Assembly: GCF_018141445.1 (NCBI RefSeq)
Contig: NZ_CP058649.1
Location: 267,001-331,000 of the forward strand
DNA length: 64,000 nucleotides
Origin: Vallitalea pronyensis
GTDB lineage: Bacteria; Bacillota; Clostridia; Lachnospirales; Vallitaleaceae
Reading direction: 5' to 3'
A model generated the notes under the pieces. That model searched no databases. It saw only the letters and a list, made by a program, of their open reading frames with translations, and had not been told where the DNA came from. Positions 45,351 through 54,700 of the stretch are shown one piece after another (the stretch's first letter is position 1; each line of letters starts with the position of its first letter). The translations under genes and the position numbers were made by a program.

Positions 45351-46127
45351 CTATACAGATGACTGCATGCCAAATAACTTGCATGCATTAACATTGGTAC
45401 ACTGAATCACTTCAAGGGCTGTAAGCCCTTTTATTTTGCCTATTTCTTCAGCAATATACTTAAGATTTCTAGAATCGTTTCTCTTGCCACGATGAGGTAC
45501 AGGTGCCATATAAGGCGAATCTGTCTCGATCAGTAAGTGATCAATGGCTATATGTTTAACCACTTCTTTGAGCTTCGCGGCATTTTTAAAGGTAATGACA
45601 CCACCGATACCAATATAAAAACCATTTTCTACATATGCTCTAGCCATGGGTAGGCTTCCTGAATAACAATGTATAACACCGCCTACCATTTTAGCATCCG
45701 TTTCATCCAGTATATCAAAGGTGTCCTGAGCTGCATCTCTACTATGAATAATGACTGGCAAGTTTATCTCTTTAGCTAATTCAACTTGTTTTCTAAACCA
45801 TAGCCTTTGCGCTTCTTTTGGTGAAAAATCATAATAATAATCCAAGCCAATCTCACCAATTGCAACAATCTTATCATACGCTGCTAAGTTTTTAATAACT
45901 TCTAAATCTTCTTCTTTCATATCCTTTACATCATGAGGATGAACACCTACCGCTCCATAGATGTAATCATATTGCTTGGCCAAATCTACGGTTACATGAG
46001 CTGACGGTATATCTGCCGCTACATTCAGGACATACTGAATGCCCTCCTTTGGTAACTGTGCTAACAGCTGGTGTCTGTCCTCATCAAACCGTTTATCATC
46101 GTAATGGGCATGACTTTCAAATATCAT
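45351..46127 (-). CDS. tatD: TatD-family metal-dependent DNase
   Basis: About 258 residues, TIM-barrel amidohydrolase fold. Metal ligands are in FESHAHYDDKRF, GEIGLDYYYDFSP, PVIIHSRDA, GVIHCYSG and ETDSPYMAP. The family shows 3'-5' exonuclease or tRNA/DNA repair-type nuclease activity. ATG 46127 has GGAG 8 nt before it. It begins 15 nt after metG, the standard metG-tatD pair. Confidence 0.93.
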   Translation of the reverse strand: MIFESHAHYDDKRFDEDRHQLLAQLPKEGIQYVLNVAADIPSAHVTVDLAKQYDYIYGAVGVHPHDVKDMKEEDLEVIKNLAAYDKIVAIGEIGLDYYYDFSPKEAQRLWFRKQVELAKEINLPVIIHSRDAAQDTFDILDETDAKMVGGVIHCYSGSLPMARAYVENGFYIGIGGVITFKNAAKLKEVVKHIAIDHLLIETDSPYMAPVPHRGKRNDSRNLKYIAEEIGKIKGLTALEVIQCTNVNACKLFGMQSSV

Positions 46128-46142
46128 TTTGTTCACTCCAAC

Positions 46143-48074
46143 CTATTTTACAACAGCACCACTGTTGATATCACCATCAACAGACGCTATGACAAGATTT
46201 TTTTTATGGGAAGCTGCCAAAATCATGCCTTCTGATAAGACACCACGAAGCTTGACAGGTTTTAAGTTGGTCACAACCACCACTTTTTTGCCAATCATCT
46301 CACCTGGTGTATAATGCTTAGCAATGCCTGATACGATTTGGCGAATCTCTTTACCAATCTTAATTTTAGACACTAATAATTTATCAGCACCTTCAACTGG
46401 CTGACACTCCATCACTTCACCAACTTTGAGTTCCACTTTTGCAAAATCGTCGATGGTGATGTAGTTGTCATCATCTACTTCTTTTGGTTCTTCTTGTCCT
46501 GCTTTTTGCGCTTCTTCCAGTGCTTCTAACTCTTTATTCATATCAATTCTAGGGAAGATAATATTCCCCGGTTTAACATGTATTTTTTTAGGCAACATGC
46601 CCCACTTCTCAAGACTATCCCACGTAGCAAGTTCTGCTTGTTCTATACCTAACTGCTCCCGTATAATCTTAGGTGTATTGGGCATAAATGGTTCAATAAG
46701 AATGGCAATCATACGGAGGTTTTCTGCTAGATGATACAGCACATTTGCTAAGACATCTTTTTCTGTTTCATCCTTTGCCAAGATCCAAGGTCTTGTTTCA
46801 TCAATATATTTATTGGTTCTTCGAACCAAATTCCAGATTTCATTAAGGGCATTACTGAATAACATGCCTTCCATAACATCTTCAACTTTTGCAACTGTAT
46901 CACGTGCAACTTTTTTTAGATCATCATCAAATGCCGTTCCTTTGAAATCTGTAGGGAAATCGTCACCAAAATATTTATGAATCATGGCCACTGTTCGAGA
47001 AACTAAGTTACCAAGATCATTGGCAAGATCTGCATTAATACGTTTTATCAATACTTCATTGGTAAAATTACCATCTTGTCCAAATGCGATTTCCCGCATA
47101 AGGAAATAGCGAATGGCATCGGAACTATAACGTTCCACTAAGATTTTTGGGTCCACAACATTGCCCTTTGATTTGGACATCTTACCACCATCAATGACAA
47201 GCCATCCATGCCCAAATACCTGCTTAGGCAGTGGAACATTAAGTGCCATGAGCATAGCCGGCCATATAATCGTATGAAAACGAACAATCTCTTTTCCTAC
47301 AAGATGCACATCTGCTGGCCAGTATTTCGTGAATTTCTCATCATTATCTGTTAAATAACCAAGGGCTGAGATATAATTGGATAACGCATCCAGCCATACA
47401 TAAACCACATGCCCCTTATCAAATTCTACAGGAATACCCCATTCAAAAGAGGTTCTTGATACACACAAGTCTTCAAGACCTGGACGTAAAAAGTTATTCA
47501 GCATTTCATTCTGTCGGGTCTTTGGCTGAATAAAATCATCGTTTTCTTCAATGTGGGCAATTAATTTGTCTTGATACTTGGATAATTTGAAGAAATAAGC
47601 TTCTTCTTTAATCTTATCCACAGGTCGTCCACAGTCTGGACACTTCCCGTCTTTTAACTGTATTTCTGTATAGAAGGATTCACATGGGGTACAGTACCAT
47701 CCTTCGTATGCATCCTTGTAAATATCACCTTTGTCGTACAATTCTTTGAAGATTTTTTGTACTGTTAATTCATGTTCTTTATCGGTTGTACGAATGAATT
47801 TATCGTAGGATATATCCATTGTTTTCCACAGATCCTTTATCCAATCCACAATGTTATCCACATATGCTTTTGGGGTTGTCCCCTTTTCCATGGCTACCTT
47901 CTCAATTTTCTGTCCATGTTCGTCCGTACCCGTTAAAAACATGACATCATAGCCTCGCATGCGTTTATACCTTGACATTGTATCTGCCGCTACGGTTGTA
48001 TAGGAATGACCAATGTGTAATTTATCACTTGGATAATAGATTGGTGTTGTAATATAATATGGTTTCTTACCCAT
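46143..48074 (-). CDS. metG: Methionyl-tRNA synthetase
   Basis: A 643-residue enzyme that charges tRNA-Met. HIGH-type motif is KLHIGHSYTT, the zinc knuckle is CTPCESFYTEIQLKDGKCPDC, and the KMSKS loop is GGKMSKSKGNVVDP. The C-terminal ~110 residues form a tRNA-binding EMAP/Trbp111-like domain (FAKVELKVGEVMECQPVEGA), typical for the Bacillus-type long enzyme. CGGAGGA precedes ATG. I looked for a T-box or SAM leader upstream and saw none. Confidence 0.97.
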   Translation of the reverse strand: MGKKPYYITTPIYYPSDKLHIGHSYTTVAADTMSRYKRMRGYDVMFLTGTDEHGQKIEKVAMEKGTTPKAYVDNIVDWIKDLWKTMDISYDKFIRTTDKEHELTVQKIFKELYDKGDIYKDAYEGWYCTPCESFYTEIQLKDGKCPDCGRPVDKIKEEAYFFKLSKYQDKLIAHIEENDDFIQPKTRQNEMLNNFLRPGLEDLCVSRTSFEWGIPVEFDKGHVVYVWLDALSNYISALGYLTDNDEKFTKYWPADVHLVGKEIVRFHTIIWPAMLMALNVPLPKQVFGHGWLVIDGGKMSKSKGNVVDPKILVERYSSDAIRYFLMREIAFGQDGNFTNEVLIKRINADLANDLGNLVSRTVAMIHKYFGDDFPTDFKGTAFDDDLKKVARDTVAKVEDVMEGMLFSNALNEIWNLVRRTNKYIDETRPWILAKDETEKDVLANVLYHLAENLRMIAILIEPFMPNTPKIIREQLGIEQAELATWDSLEKWGMLPKKIHVKPGNIIFPRIDMNKELEALEEAQKAGQEEPKEVDDDNYITIDDFAKVELKVGEVMECQPVEGADKLLVSKIKIGKEIRQIVSGIAKHYTPGEMIGKKVVVVTNLKPVKLRGVLSEGMILAASHKKNLVIASVDGDINSGAVVK

Positions 48075-48839
48075 GAAAATCCTCCGTTCATTATTAGAAT
48101 GATAAAACCCTATGATTTATGCTTATCCTTAGTCTTATCGTTATGATATATTATATAGTTATAACCAAAAAAAAGCAAAGTATTTTTCCTAGGTGCCTTT
48201 CCTAAGATGGCTTTTTATCTGTTTAGCACTATTTCCCTCATCATGGATGCTAATAATGTTTGTATACAATATTTGAGTTATCAGTACTTTCCTTTCAATG
48301 CCCACTTGGGTAACAAATATTGATTGTTCTGTACGTATGCATATAAATTCAGCCCATCCCTCTAAAACTATCCATAACAGTTAATCTTTTATATAGTAGA
48401 TATTTAAATATCCATATATTCTAAGATTATAGTTAATATAATAAGTTAACCAATGAATTTACTGTTCATATATAGATAGATGTAGCATTATACTATACAT
48501 CGTTTAATAACAGTAATTCATAATCATACATCTAAATAATTATACTGGTGATTGGGATGATACTTGCACTTTTATTCCCTTTTGTATTAGTAAAAGATGT
48601 GTAATTAGCCTATTTTTTTATTGGCAATGTGGATAGTCTGAATATTGTAATAAAGGTATTTATCACTATAAATGTATAGGTTTGTTTATTTTTTTATATA
48701 TTTTAAATTTTAAATAAATATATAAATAAATTTTTAGTTTTTTTGTTTATTTTTAATATTTACATTAAATGCATATAATAATAAAATATATATAGTGTAT
48801 TTTATATAAAATTTATAACAGGAAGGAGATTTACTGATA
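48075..48839. other. AT-rich intergenic region
   Basis: About 765 bases of very A+T-rich DNA (especially 48640-48790, runs of T and A) between metG (-) and the secreted protein (+). It must hold both promoters. No riboswitch, tRNA or supported gene was seen. Confidence 0.5.
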
Positions 48840-49982
48840 ATGAAAAAATTTAATTTGTTTATAGTTGCATTTTTGCTCGTATTCTCAAATATATCACATG
48901 CTTCTTCGGCTATTCCTACAACAGTATCATACAGTAAGCAGTCAGGTACATTTTTATACTGTAATAACCCAGAATTTATTAATGAAGGTGATTTAGCCGA
49001 TAATGGTTCTATAATATATGAAGAGCTTATACCTCCAGGAGATGCACAAGCTATTTTTGAACATTTAAATTGTACAAATCAAATATTTAAATATGGGGTA
49101 CAAGTATATAACCCAAACTCTACTACACTAACAGTAAAGGTTAAAAGGAAAGGAGATTCCACAAGTGGTTGGAATGGAGCTCCCGCATGGTATGAATTTT
49201 ATAATGATACATCTATTGAAAACATAACAATTCCTTCAGGTCGTTCTAAATGGATTTACATATCTAATTCAGTTAGCCATGCTAACGTAGTTTCTGGTGT
49301 AATTGAATTTAATGTAAATAATTATGCAATTGTTAATTTTTATGCGTTTAGAAATATTTCTTATGCAGAAGATGGTAGTGCTCGTTATATTGGTTTTATA
49401 ACTAGTTCAAGAGCAGATTGGTTTAACCCACCAAATTATATATTGCAAAATGGTGTCTATAAAGGAGAAGCTCCTAATCTCCCTATATTAACCGAAACAT
49501 TTAATTGGTCCATAAGCGATTCAACCTCTGGCTATCTACCTGTAAAATATAATAATAAACAATATGATATGCTACAAACAAATACACATGAACAGGCTAA
49601 TCAACCTAATGCTTTTTTAGATGATATATTTGAATTTACCGTACCTTTAAAAAATGGTGGTACTACATATATTAATAGAAGTGAGAACTTAGCTAACTGG
49701 GGAGTTCAATATAGACATAATATTGTTATTAAAAATACAGGAAGTAAAACAAGAACTGTTGAAGTTGGCGTGTATACTATCAGCAATGGTGCTGGAAAAC
49801 GTTTAGTAATGAAAACACCAAATGGCATAAGTGATGCATACTTTAATAGAACAGGTGAAAAGGTATACTATACTTTTAATGTTCAAGCAGGCTCAACAAT
49901 TACAAAATTAGTTGAATCAGTTATGCCACTACCTTCATCAGAAGGCATATGGCATTTTGTGAGACTAAAAAATAATACTTGA
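48840..49982 (+). CDS. Secreted protein of unknown function
   Basis: A 380-residue protein with a signal peptide (KKFNLFIVAFLLVFSNISHASS, cleavage near residue 22-24; shown in part) and no TM or anchor. It is Asn/Tyr/Ser-rich and beta-rich, with IFKYGVQVYNPNSTTLTVKV and YRHNIVIKNTGSKTRTVEVG suggesting two immunoglobulin-like or jelly-roll modules. I recognise no family. Codon use is more AT-skewed than the housekeeping neighbours, and it is flanked by AT-rich DNA, so horizontal transfer is possible. GGAAGGAG lies 11 nt before ATG. Confidence 0.75.
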   Translation: MKKFNLFIVAFLLVFSNISHASSAIPTTVSYSKQSGTFLYCNNPEFINEGDLADNGSIIYEELIPPGDAQAIFEHLNCTNQIFKYGVQVYNPNSTTLTVKVKRKGDSTSGWNGAPAWYEFYNDTSIENITIPSGRSKWIYISNSVSHANVVSGVIEFNVNNYAIVNFYAFRNISYAEDGSARYIGFITSSRADWFNPPNYILQNGVYKGEAPNLPILTETFNWSISDSTSGYLPVKYNNKQYDMLQTNTHEQANQPNAFLDDIFEFTVPLKNGGTTYINRSENLANWGVQYRHNIVIKNTGSKTRTVEVGVYTISNGAGKRLVMKTPNGISDAYFNRTGEKVYYTFNVQAGSTITKLVESVMPLPSSEGIWHFVRLKNNT

Positions 49983-50031
49983 AAATAAATCAATATTGAA
50001 TAATATATAAAATACACATTAATATCAGAAA

Positions 50032-50073
50032 AGGGCTATTGCACTAACTTGTACGAGTTAAGTGCACAGCTCT
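50032..50073 (+). terminator. Terminator-like hairpin after the secreted-protein gene
   Basis: An imperfect 18-nt stem (50032-50049 with 50056-50073, AGGGCT..GCACT..AACT with AGTT..AGTGCA..AGCTCT). No strong T-run follows. Confidence 0.55.
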
Positions 50074-50387
50074 ATATTAATTTATGTCTTGACAAACGTG
50101 CACATTATACATTGGCTTGGATTACTAACTTTATACATCTTATTGAATATATAAAAGAGTAACTATAATTAATCCAATAACAATAACAACGGCTTTGATC
50201 GTCTTTTTTTCATTGTTTATACCTCTAAGTAAGAAATTTGAATACTATATGATGTTTTTAGACTTCTTATTATGTTGACTATTTTAAAACGTATGTTATT
50301 ACATGTGTAGTACGCATTTATTATATATTATTTTGGAGGATTATAAATACGAAAAAATCAGTAGGGTATCTTTAAAAAATAACTATA

Positions 50388-50436
50388 AGAGGGTATCTCA
50401 CTAAACATTTATGTCTAGTTGGTGAGAGACCCTCTT
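50388..50436 (-). terminator. Terminator of the sugar ABC transporter operon
   Basis: An imperfect 19-nt stem (AAGAGGGT.TCTCAC.. paired, 50388-50406 with 50418-50436), with a T-run (TTATTTTTTAAA) starting about 7 nt later on the minus strand. Confidence 0.7.
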
Positions 50437-50468
50437 CTTTTTAGAACAATTTACTCTATTTATATCTA

Positions 50469-52139
50469 TTAATTGTAAGACTTATAAATCTCGTTATTTT
50501 CCAGCGTAATGTCATCGCCGCCTAAAGCTTTCCAATCTTCTACGAAAGTATCAAAGGCATCAATGCTTTCTTCACCCATAATTATTTTCGTATAGGTGGT
50601 TTCTTGAAGCTTGCTTAATGTACTCCATTTGGATGCATACATCTCACCAGGTGTCCAAAACATTTCATCATATTTTATATTTCCACTTTCGTATAATGCT
50701 AACTCTTGAATGGCAGAGCCTTCACTGTTATAAATTGCCCAATTTGCCCATGTGGTACCACTTATTTCCCCACCTAAATACTTCTTAGACTCTATATAGT
50801 AATTCTGATTTAACTCATTGAGCCCAGAACCCTCGATGGACCCTTGTTCAAGAGCTTTAGCGACACCTCTTGCAATAATACCATTGGTTCCTATTGGTGT
50901 ATAATAATTAAAGATACTTAGCTTAAATTGTACAATCCCATCAGGAGAATGATAATCAATGGATGCATCTTCTGAATCAACACCTAAGTATTTCCATGCT
51001 ACATTCATCATCTTCATTAATACTTCTGGATGCTCATATTCTTTATTAACCACAAATCGGCCATTACCTTTTGCATTAATAAAACCAGGTGCTTCACCAC
51101 CTCCAACGGAAGGCATGTTAATAGGAATCCATTTTACAGCATGCTCATCCGTTACCATCTGATTAAGTGGCCAAAACGGGTTCCATGTCTTATGGGCTAA
51201 AATCCCGAATTTTCCTGCCGTTAAGTCACCAAAAACAGCACCATCCCCTTTAATCACAAACTCAGGGTCAATAACGCCTTCAGCATATAGTGCAGCTAAA
51301 TCAGCTAATACTTGTTTGGCTTCTTCTTGAATACCTCCAAAAACAATACCTCCTTCACCATCACTAATCCATGCTCGAGGGTTAACGCCATGAGCAGCAA
51401 ACAAACCATCAGCAAGGGTTAGCGTATTATTAAGTGGTAAGCCAAATGTACCAGAGCCGCTTACGTCTTTCTTACTTATGGTTCTTGCAAGTTCAAGTAA
51501 TTCTTCATAAGAAGTAGGTACATCTGCATCAACTGCATCTAGATAATCCTCTCTTAACCATACTGTGGTGGCATCCATTTGCAATGGCTTTTCTGGCATA
51601 GCGATTAACTTTCCGTCAGCACTTGAAGACTTCTCAAGATAATCATCCACTTCTAAAAGGTCCTTGTATGTATCAATCAGGTATGCATTATAAGCTTCTG
51701 TTAGATTTGCAAGAGAACCACTTTCATTTAACTTGTACATATTCTCAGGTATAACCCAAAAAATGTCTGGTAGGTCTCCAGCTGCAATATCAATATTCAT
51801 TTTTTGCTCATAGACTTCCCACGTTTGCGCAACCCACTTGAACTTAACATCCACATTCAACTCTTCTTTATAAAGCCTCGTCCAAATATTGTTTTCAAAG
51901 CTATCACCCTCTGGAAATTTAATGTCACCGGGTAAAAATACGGCAAGCTCAACTTCAACGGGTTCTTCATATTTACCCCAAATATCAACTTCTGCTGGTT
52001 TTTCTGTTGTTCCTGCTTGATCTGTATCTGTTTCTTCACCATCAGGTACAACGACTACTGTATCCCCACTTTTACTACAGCCCATTAAAACCATTGACAC
52101 CAAAAGTAATAAAACGAACAACTTATTCATTTTTTTCAT
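50469..52139 (-). CDS. Extracellular sugar-binding lipoprotein (ABC importer)
   Basis: A 556-residue solute-binding protein. The lipobox is VLMGCSKSG, then an acidic linker and a large two-lobe domain with DIAAGDLPDIFWVIPEN, PTSYEELLELARTISKKD and GKFGILAHKTWNPFWPL. The size fits the LplA/YtcQ group that pairs with YtcP/LplC permeases and binds oligosaccharides. It is the last gene of the transporter operon, 119 nt after the second permease. Expression is probably switched by the YesM/YesN pair beside it. Confidence 0.92.
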   Translation of the reverse strand: MKKMNKLFVLLLLVSMVLMGCSKSGDTVVVVPDGEETDTDQAGTTEKPAEVDIWGKYEEPVEVELAVFLPGDIKFPEGDSFENNIWTRLYKEELNVDVKFKWVAQTWEVYEQKMNIDIAAGDLPDIFWVIPENMYKLNESGSLANLTEAYNAYLIDTYKDLLEVDDYLEKSSSADGKLIAMPEKPLQMDATTVWLREDYLDAVDADVPTSYEELLELARTISKKDVSGSGTFGLPLNNTLTLADGLFAAHGVNPRAWISDGEGGIVFGGIQEEAKQVLADLAALYAEGVIDPEFVIKGDGAVFGDLTAGKFGILAHKTWNPFWPLNQMVTDEHAVKWIPINMPSVGGGEAPGFINAKGNGRFVVNKEYEHPEVLMKMMNVAWKYLGVDSEDASIDYHSPDGIVQFKLSIFNYYTPIGTNGIIARGVAKALEQGSIEGSGLNELNQNYYIESKKYLGGEISGTTWANWAIYNSEGSAIQELALYESGNIKYDEMFWTPGEMYASKWSTLSKLQETTYTKIIMGEESIDAFDTFVEDWKALGGDDITLENNEIYKSYN

Positions 52140-52258
52140 ATGATCTCCTTCCTATATTCTGTTTTCTGCTACATGTCTATCATAACGCGCAAAATGATAC
52201 TCTTATAGAGAACACTTTTTACATCCATTGTCTTTTTTTTACCTCATATACAAGATCA

Positions 52259-53179
52259 CTAACCTTTTACACTGCCAAGAGTAATCCCTTTCACAAAGAA
52301 TTTTTGCATGAAAGGGTAGATTAAAATAATGGGTAGTGCACCGACAAAAACTTGAGCGGCTTTGGATGTTTCGTTATTAATAAATTTCAAATATTCAATA
52401 TCATCCATGGACATGGTTCGACCACTCATCTCAACTAAAATCATTCTGAGATAACTAGCTAATGGGTATTTGTCTGGGTTTGACATATAGATAAGCGCAT
52501 GGAACCATTCATTCCAGTGAAATACCAAAACAAACAGCGTAACTGTTGCAATTGCTGGCTTTGATAGAGGTATAATGATTTTAAGCAGTACCTGCCAGTA
52601 ATTCGCCCCATCCACAAATGCCGCCTCTTCTAAAGACTTTGGTAACTGCCTGAAAAAATTTAATAATAAGATGATATTAAATACCTGAAAAACTAATAAT
52701 GGAACGATTAGGGCCCATCTACTATTATATAAGCCTATTTGCTTGATAACAAAATAGGTTGGAATCAACCCGCCATTGATAAGCATTGTAATGAAGATAA
52801 ACCATACATAAAAACTTCGCCATTTGAACTCTTTTGGTTCTTTTGACAAAGGGTATGCTGTGATAATAATATAAACCATATAAATAGGCATAGCAACAGC
52901 AATTCGAAAGAAGCTCTCAAGAATGGACTTTAAAAAGGCGGGTCTTGAAACAACAAAATTATAGGATTTTACCGTAAATTCTATGGGCCATAGCATAACC
53001 TCTCCTGCCATAACAGCTCTTGATGAACTCAGTGATATGGCTAGAACATGGATAAAGGGTAGCAGTGTTGTTATCCCTATGAACACAAGAAACACGATAT
53101 TTATGACTTCAAAGGCTATTCGCCCTTTGCTTTTCTTAATTTTTTTGGGTGGTTTGGCATCATGACCATTATTCACCAT
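52259..53179 (-). CDS. Carbohydrate ABC transporter permease (LplC/YtcP type)
   Basis: About 306 residues with six TM segments and the EAA loop EEAAFVDGANYWQVLLKI for docking an ATPase. ATG 53179 is chosen because AGGAGGG lies 5 nt before it. The multiple-sugar ATPase subunit (MsmX-type) is not in the window and is usually shared from elsewhere. Confidence 0.93.
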   Translation of the reverse strand: MVNNGHDAKPPKKIKKSKGRIAFEVINIVFLVFIGITTLLPFIHVLAISLSSSRAVMAGEVMLWPIEFTVKSYNFVVSRPAFLKSILESFFRIAVAMPIYMVYIIITAYPLSKEPKEFKWRSFYVWFIFITMLINGGLIPTYFVIKQIGLYNSRWALIVPLLVFQVFNIILLLNFFRQLPKSLEEAAFVDGANYWQVLLKIIIPLSKPAIATVTLFVLVFHWNEWFHALIYMSNPDKYPLASYLRMILVEMSGRTMSMDDIEYLKFINNETSKAAQVFVGALPIILIYPFMQKFFVKGITLGSVKG

Positions 53180-53189
53180 ATTATCCCTC

Positions 53190-54566
53190 CTAGAAAATAC
53201 GATAATTTGCATATTTTTTACTCAAATAGTAAGATGTTGTGACCAAAAACATACTGATAAAGGATTTGAAAACACCTACTGCTGCTGCAACAGAGTATTG
53301 CGCTTGAATCAGCCCAAGCCTATACACAAATGTACTAATAACGTCACCTGATTCATAGACTGCTGGGGAATACAAGTTAAATACCTGATCAAACCCTGCA
53401 TTAAGGACACGCCCCAAAGATAAGGTGGATAGCATGATAATAATTGGCATCATACTTGGAAGGGTAACATGGCGTGTCTGCTTCCATCGATTGGCACCAT
53501 CCATCTTGGCGGCTTCATAGAGGTGGGGACTTATTCCTGCAATGGTAGCAAGATGAATAATGGTACCCCACCCAAACTCTTTCCAAACATCAGAAGCGAT
53601 TAATGTAAAACGAAACCAATCATTACTCCCTAAGAAAAATATAGGTTCAATGTTAAATAAGCCAAGAAAGGCATTAATAATACCATTGGATGGTGATAAC
53701 ACGCTGCTTAATATGCCACCAAGAATAACCCATGATAAAAAGTGAGGCAAATAGATAATTGTTTGTACACTTTTTTTGAACCACTTTATCCTTAACTCAT
53801 TCAGCAGCAATGCTACAACAATGGGTACGATGGTTTGAAAGATAATCTTCCCAATAGAAATGATTAATGTATTGGTTAGAACAGTTCGAAAATCTGGCAT
53901 TTGAAAGAAATATCTAAAATTATCCCACCCTACAAACGCCTGCATACCAAATAATCCTTTTGTTGGATTAAAATTCTGGAAGGCCATGACGATACCATAC
54001 AAAGGAATATAGGCAAAGATTGTTGTGACGATGATGGATGGGATCATCATGATATGAAGAGGTGTGGTAGATAAGCGATTCTTTGATTTCTTTTCTGATT
54101 GGTAAATGTCATAAAAAGACAATACGATAATCATCACCAGAATAAAGAGAATGATATAATAAAATAGTGTAAAGGATATACTAAGTTCTTCTGGTAACAA
54201 ATCATATTTCCTCATAAACATATGTTTTTCAGTGGATACCACTACCTTCAATCCATACAACGCCAGCATAGCCACAATACTTGACACAGCTATACCTAAA
54301 CTTTTCTTCAAGAAAGAAAAGAGTACGGCAACAAGCATAGCAATAACAGCTAAATACATTAATGCGATAGGCTGAATCGTGTAAGTGTTTCCTTCTGTGT
54401 TGGCATACGTTTGACCCAATAACAATAATCTTGCATCTGCATAACCTAGGCTTAAATTTTTATACGTCACTTTAATAAGTGGCGTCAATAACATGAACAA
54501 ATTACCTATCAAAAGTAATTTGATCATACTTTTCACCTTTCTAATGCACGTTCTTATGCTAATCAT
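53190..54566 (-). CDS. Carbohydrate ABC transporter permease (LplB type) with long N-terminal extension
   Basis: A 458-residue protein, against about 300 for the family. The standard permease core starts near residue 168 (MMIPSIIVTTIFAYIPLYGI) and has the EAA loop YEAAKMDGANRWKQTRHV. The first ~165 residues add about three hydrophobic segments of unknown function. AAAGGAGGA precedes ATG, so the extension is translated from its own start. It ends 10 nt before the second permease. Confidence 0.9.
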   Translation of the reverse strand: MISIRTCIRKVKSMIKLLLIGNLFMLLTPLIKVTYKNLSLGYADARLLLLGQTYANTEGNTYTIQPIALMYLAVIAMLVAVLFSFLKKSLGIAVSSIVAMLALYGLKVVVSTEKHMFMRKYDLLPEELSISFTLFYYIILFILVMIIVLSFYDIYQSEKKSKNRLSTTPLHIMMIPSIIVTTIFAYIPLYGIVMAFQNFNPTKGLFGMQAFVGWDNFRYFFQMPDFRTVLTNTLIISIGKIIFQTIVPIVVALLLNELRIKWFKKSVQTIIYLPHFLSWVILGGILSSVLSPSNGIINAFLGLFNIEPIFFLGSNDWFRFTLIASDVWKEFGWGTIIHLATIAGISPHLYEAAKMDGANRWKQTRHVTLPSMMPIIIMLSTLSLGRVLNAGFDQVFNLYSPAVYESGDVISTFVYRLGLIQAQYSVAAAVGVFKSFISMFLVTTSYYLSKKYANYRIF

Positions 54567-54700
54567 AAAATCCTCCTTTTCGTTGAAATATCCACATCCT
54601 TACTGCTCCATTTGAATATTCCTCTGATTAAAAGTATATGGGATTTTTGATTGTAATCATATAGAACACTTTTTACCTACCTAGTCTTTTTTTTACTTGT

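Larger units (their letters stand above)
49983..50468. other. Intergenic region with two hairpins and a possible broken micro-gene
   Basis: About 490 bases. A terminator-like hairpin after the secreted-protein gene (50032-50073), a possible frameshifted membrane peptide on the minus strand (50140-50213), and the terminator of the sugar-binding gene (50388-50436) are seen. A GGAGG at about 50336 is not followed by a usable start codon. Confidence 0.5.

Noticed and set aside
48075..48400. T-box or SAM riboswitch upstream of metG
   Set aside because: The T-box GGTACCGCGG-type motif and a SAM-I core were looked for on the minus strand and are absent.
50330..50385. Degenerate gene start after GGAGG (reads ACG-AAA-AAA-TCA)
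   Set aside because: No start codon and a stop after eight codons; too short to support even as a remnant.
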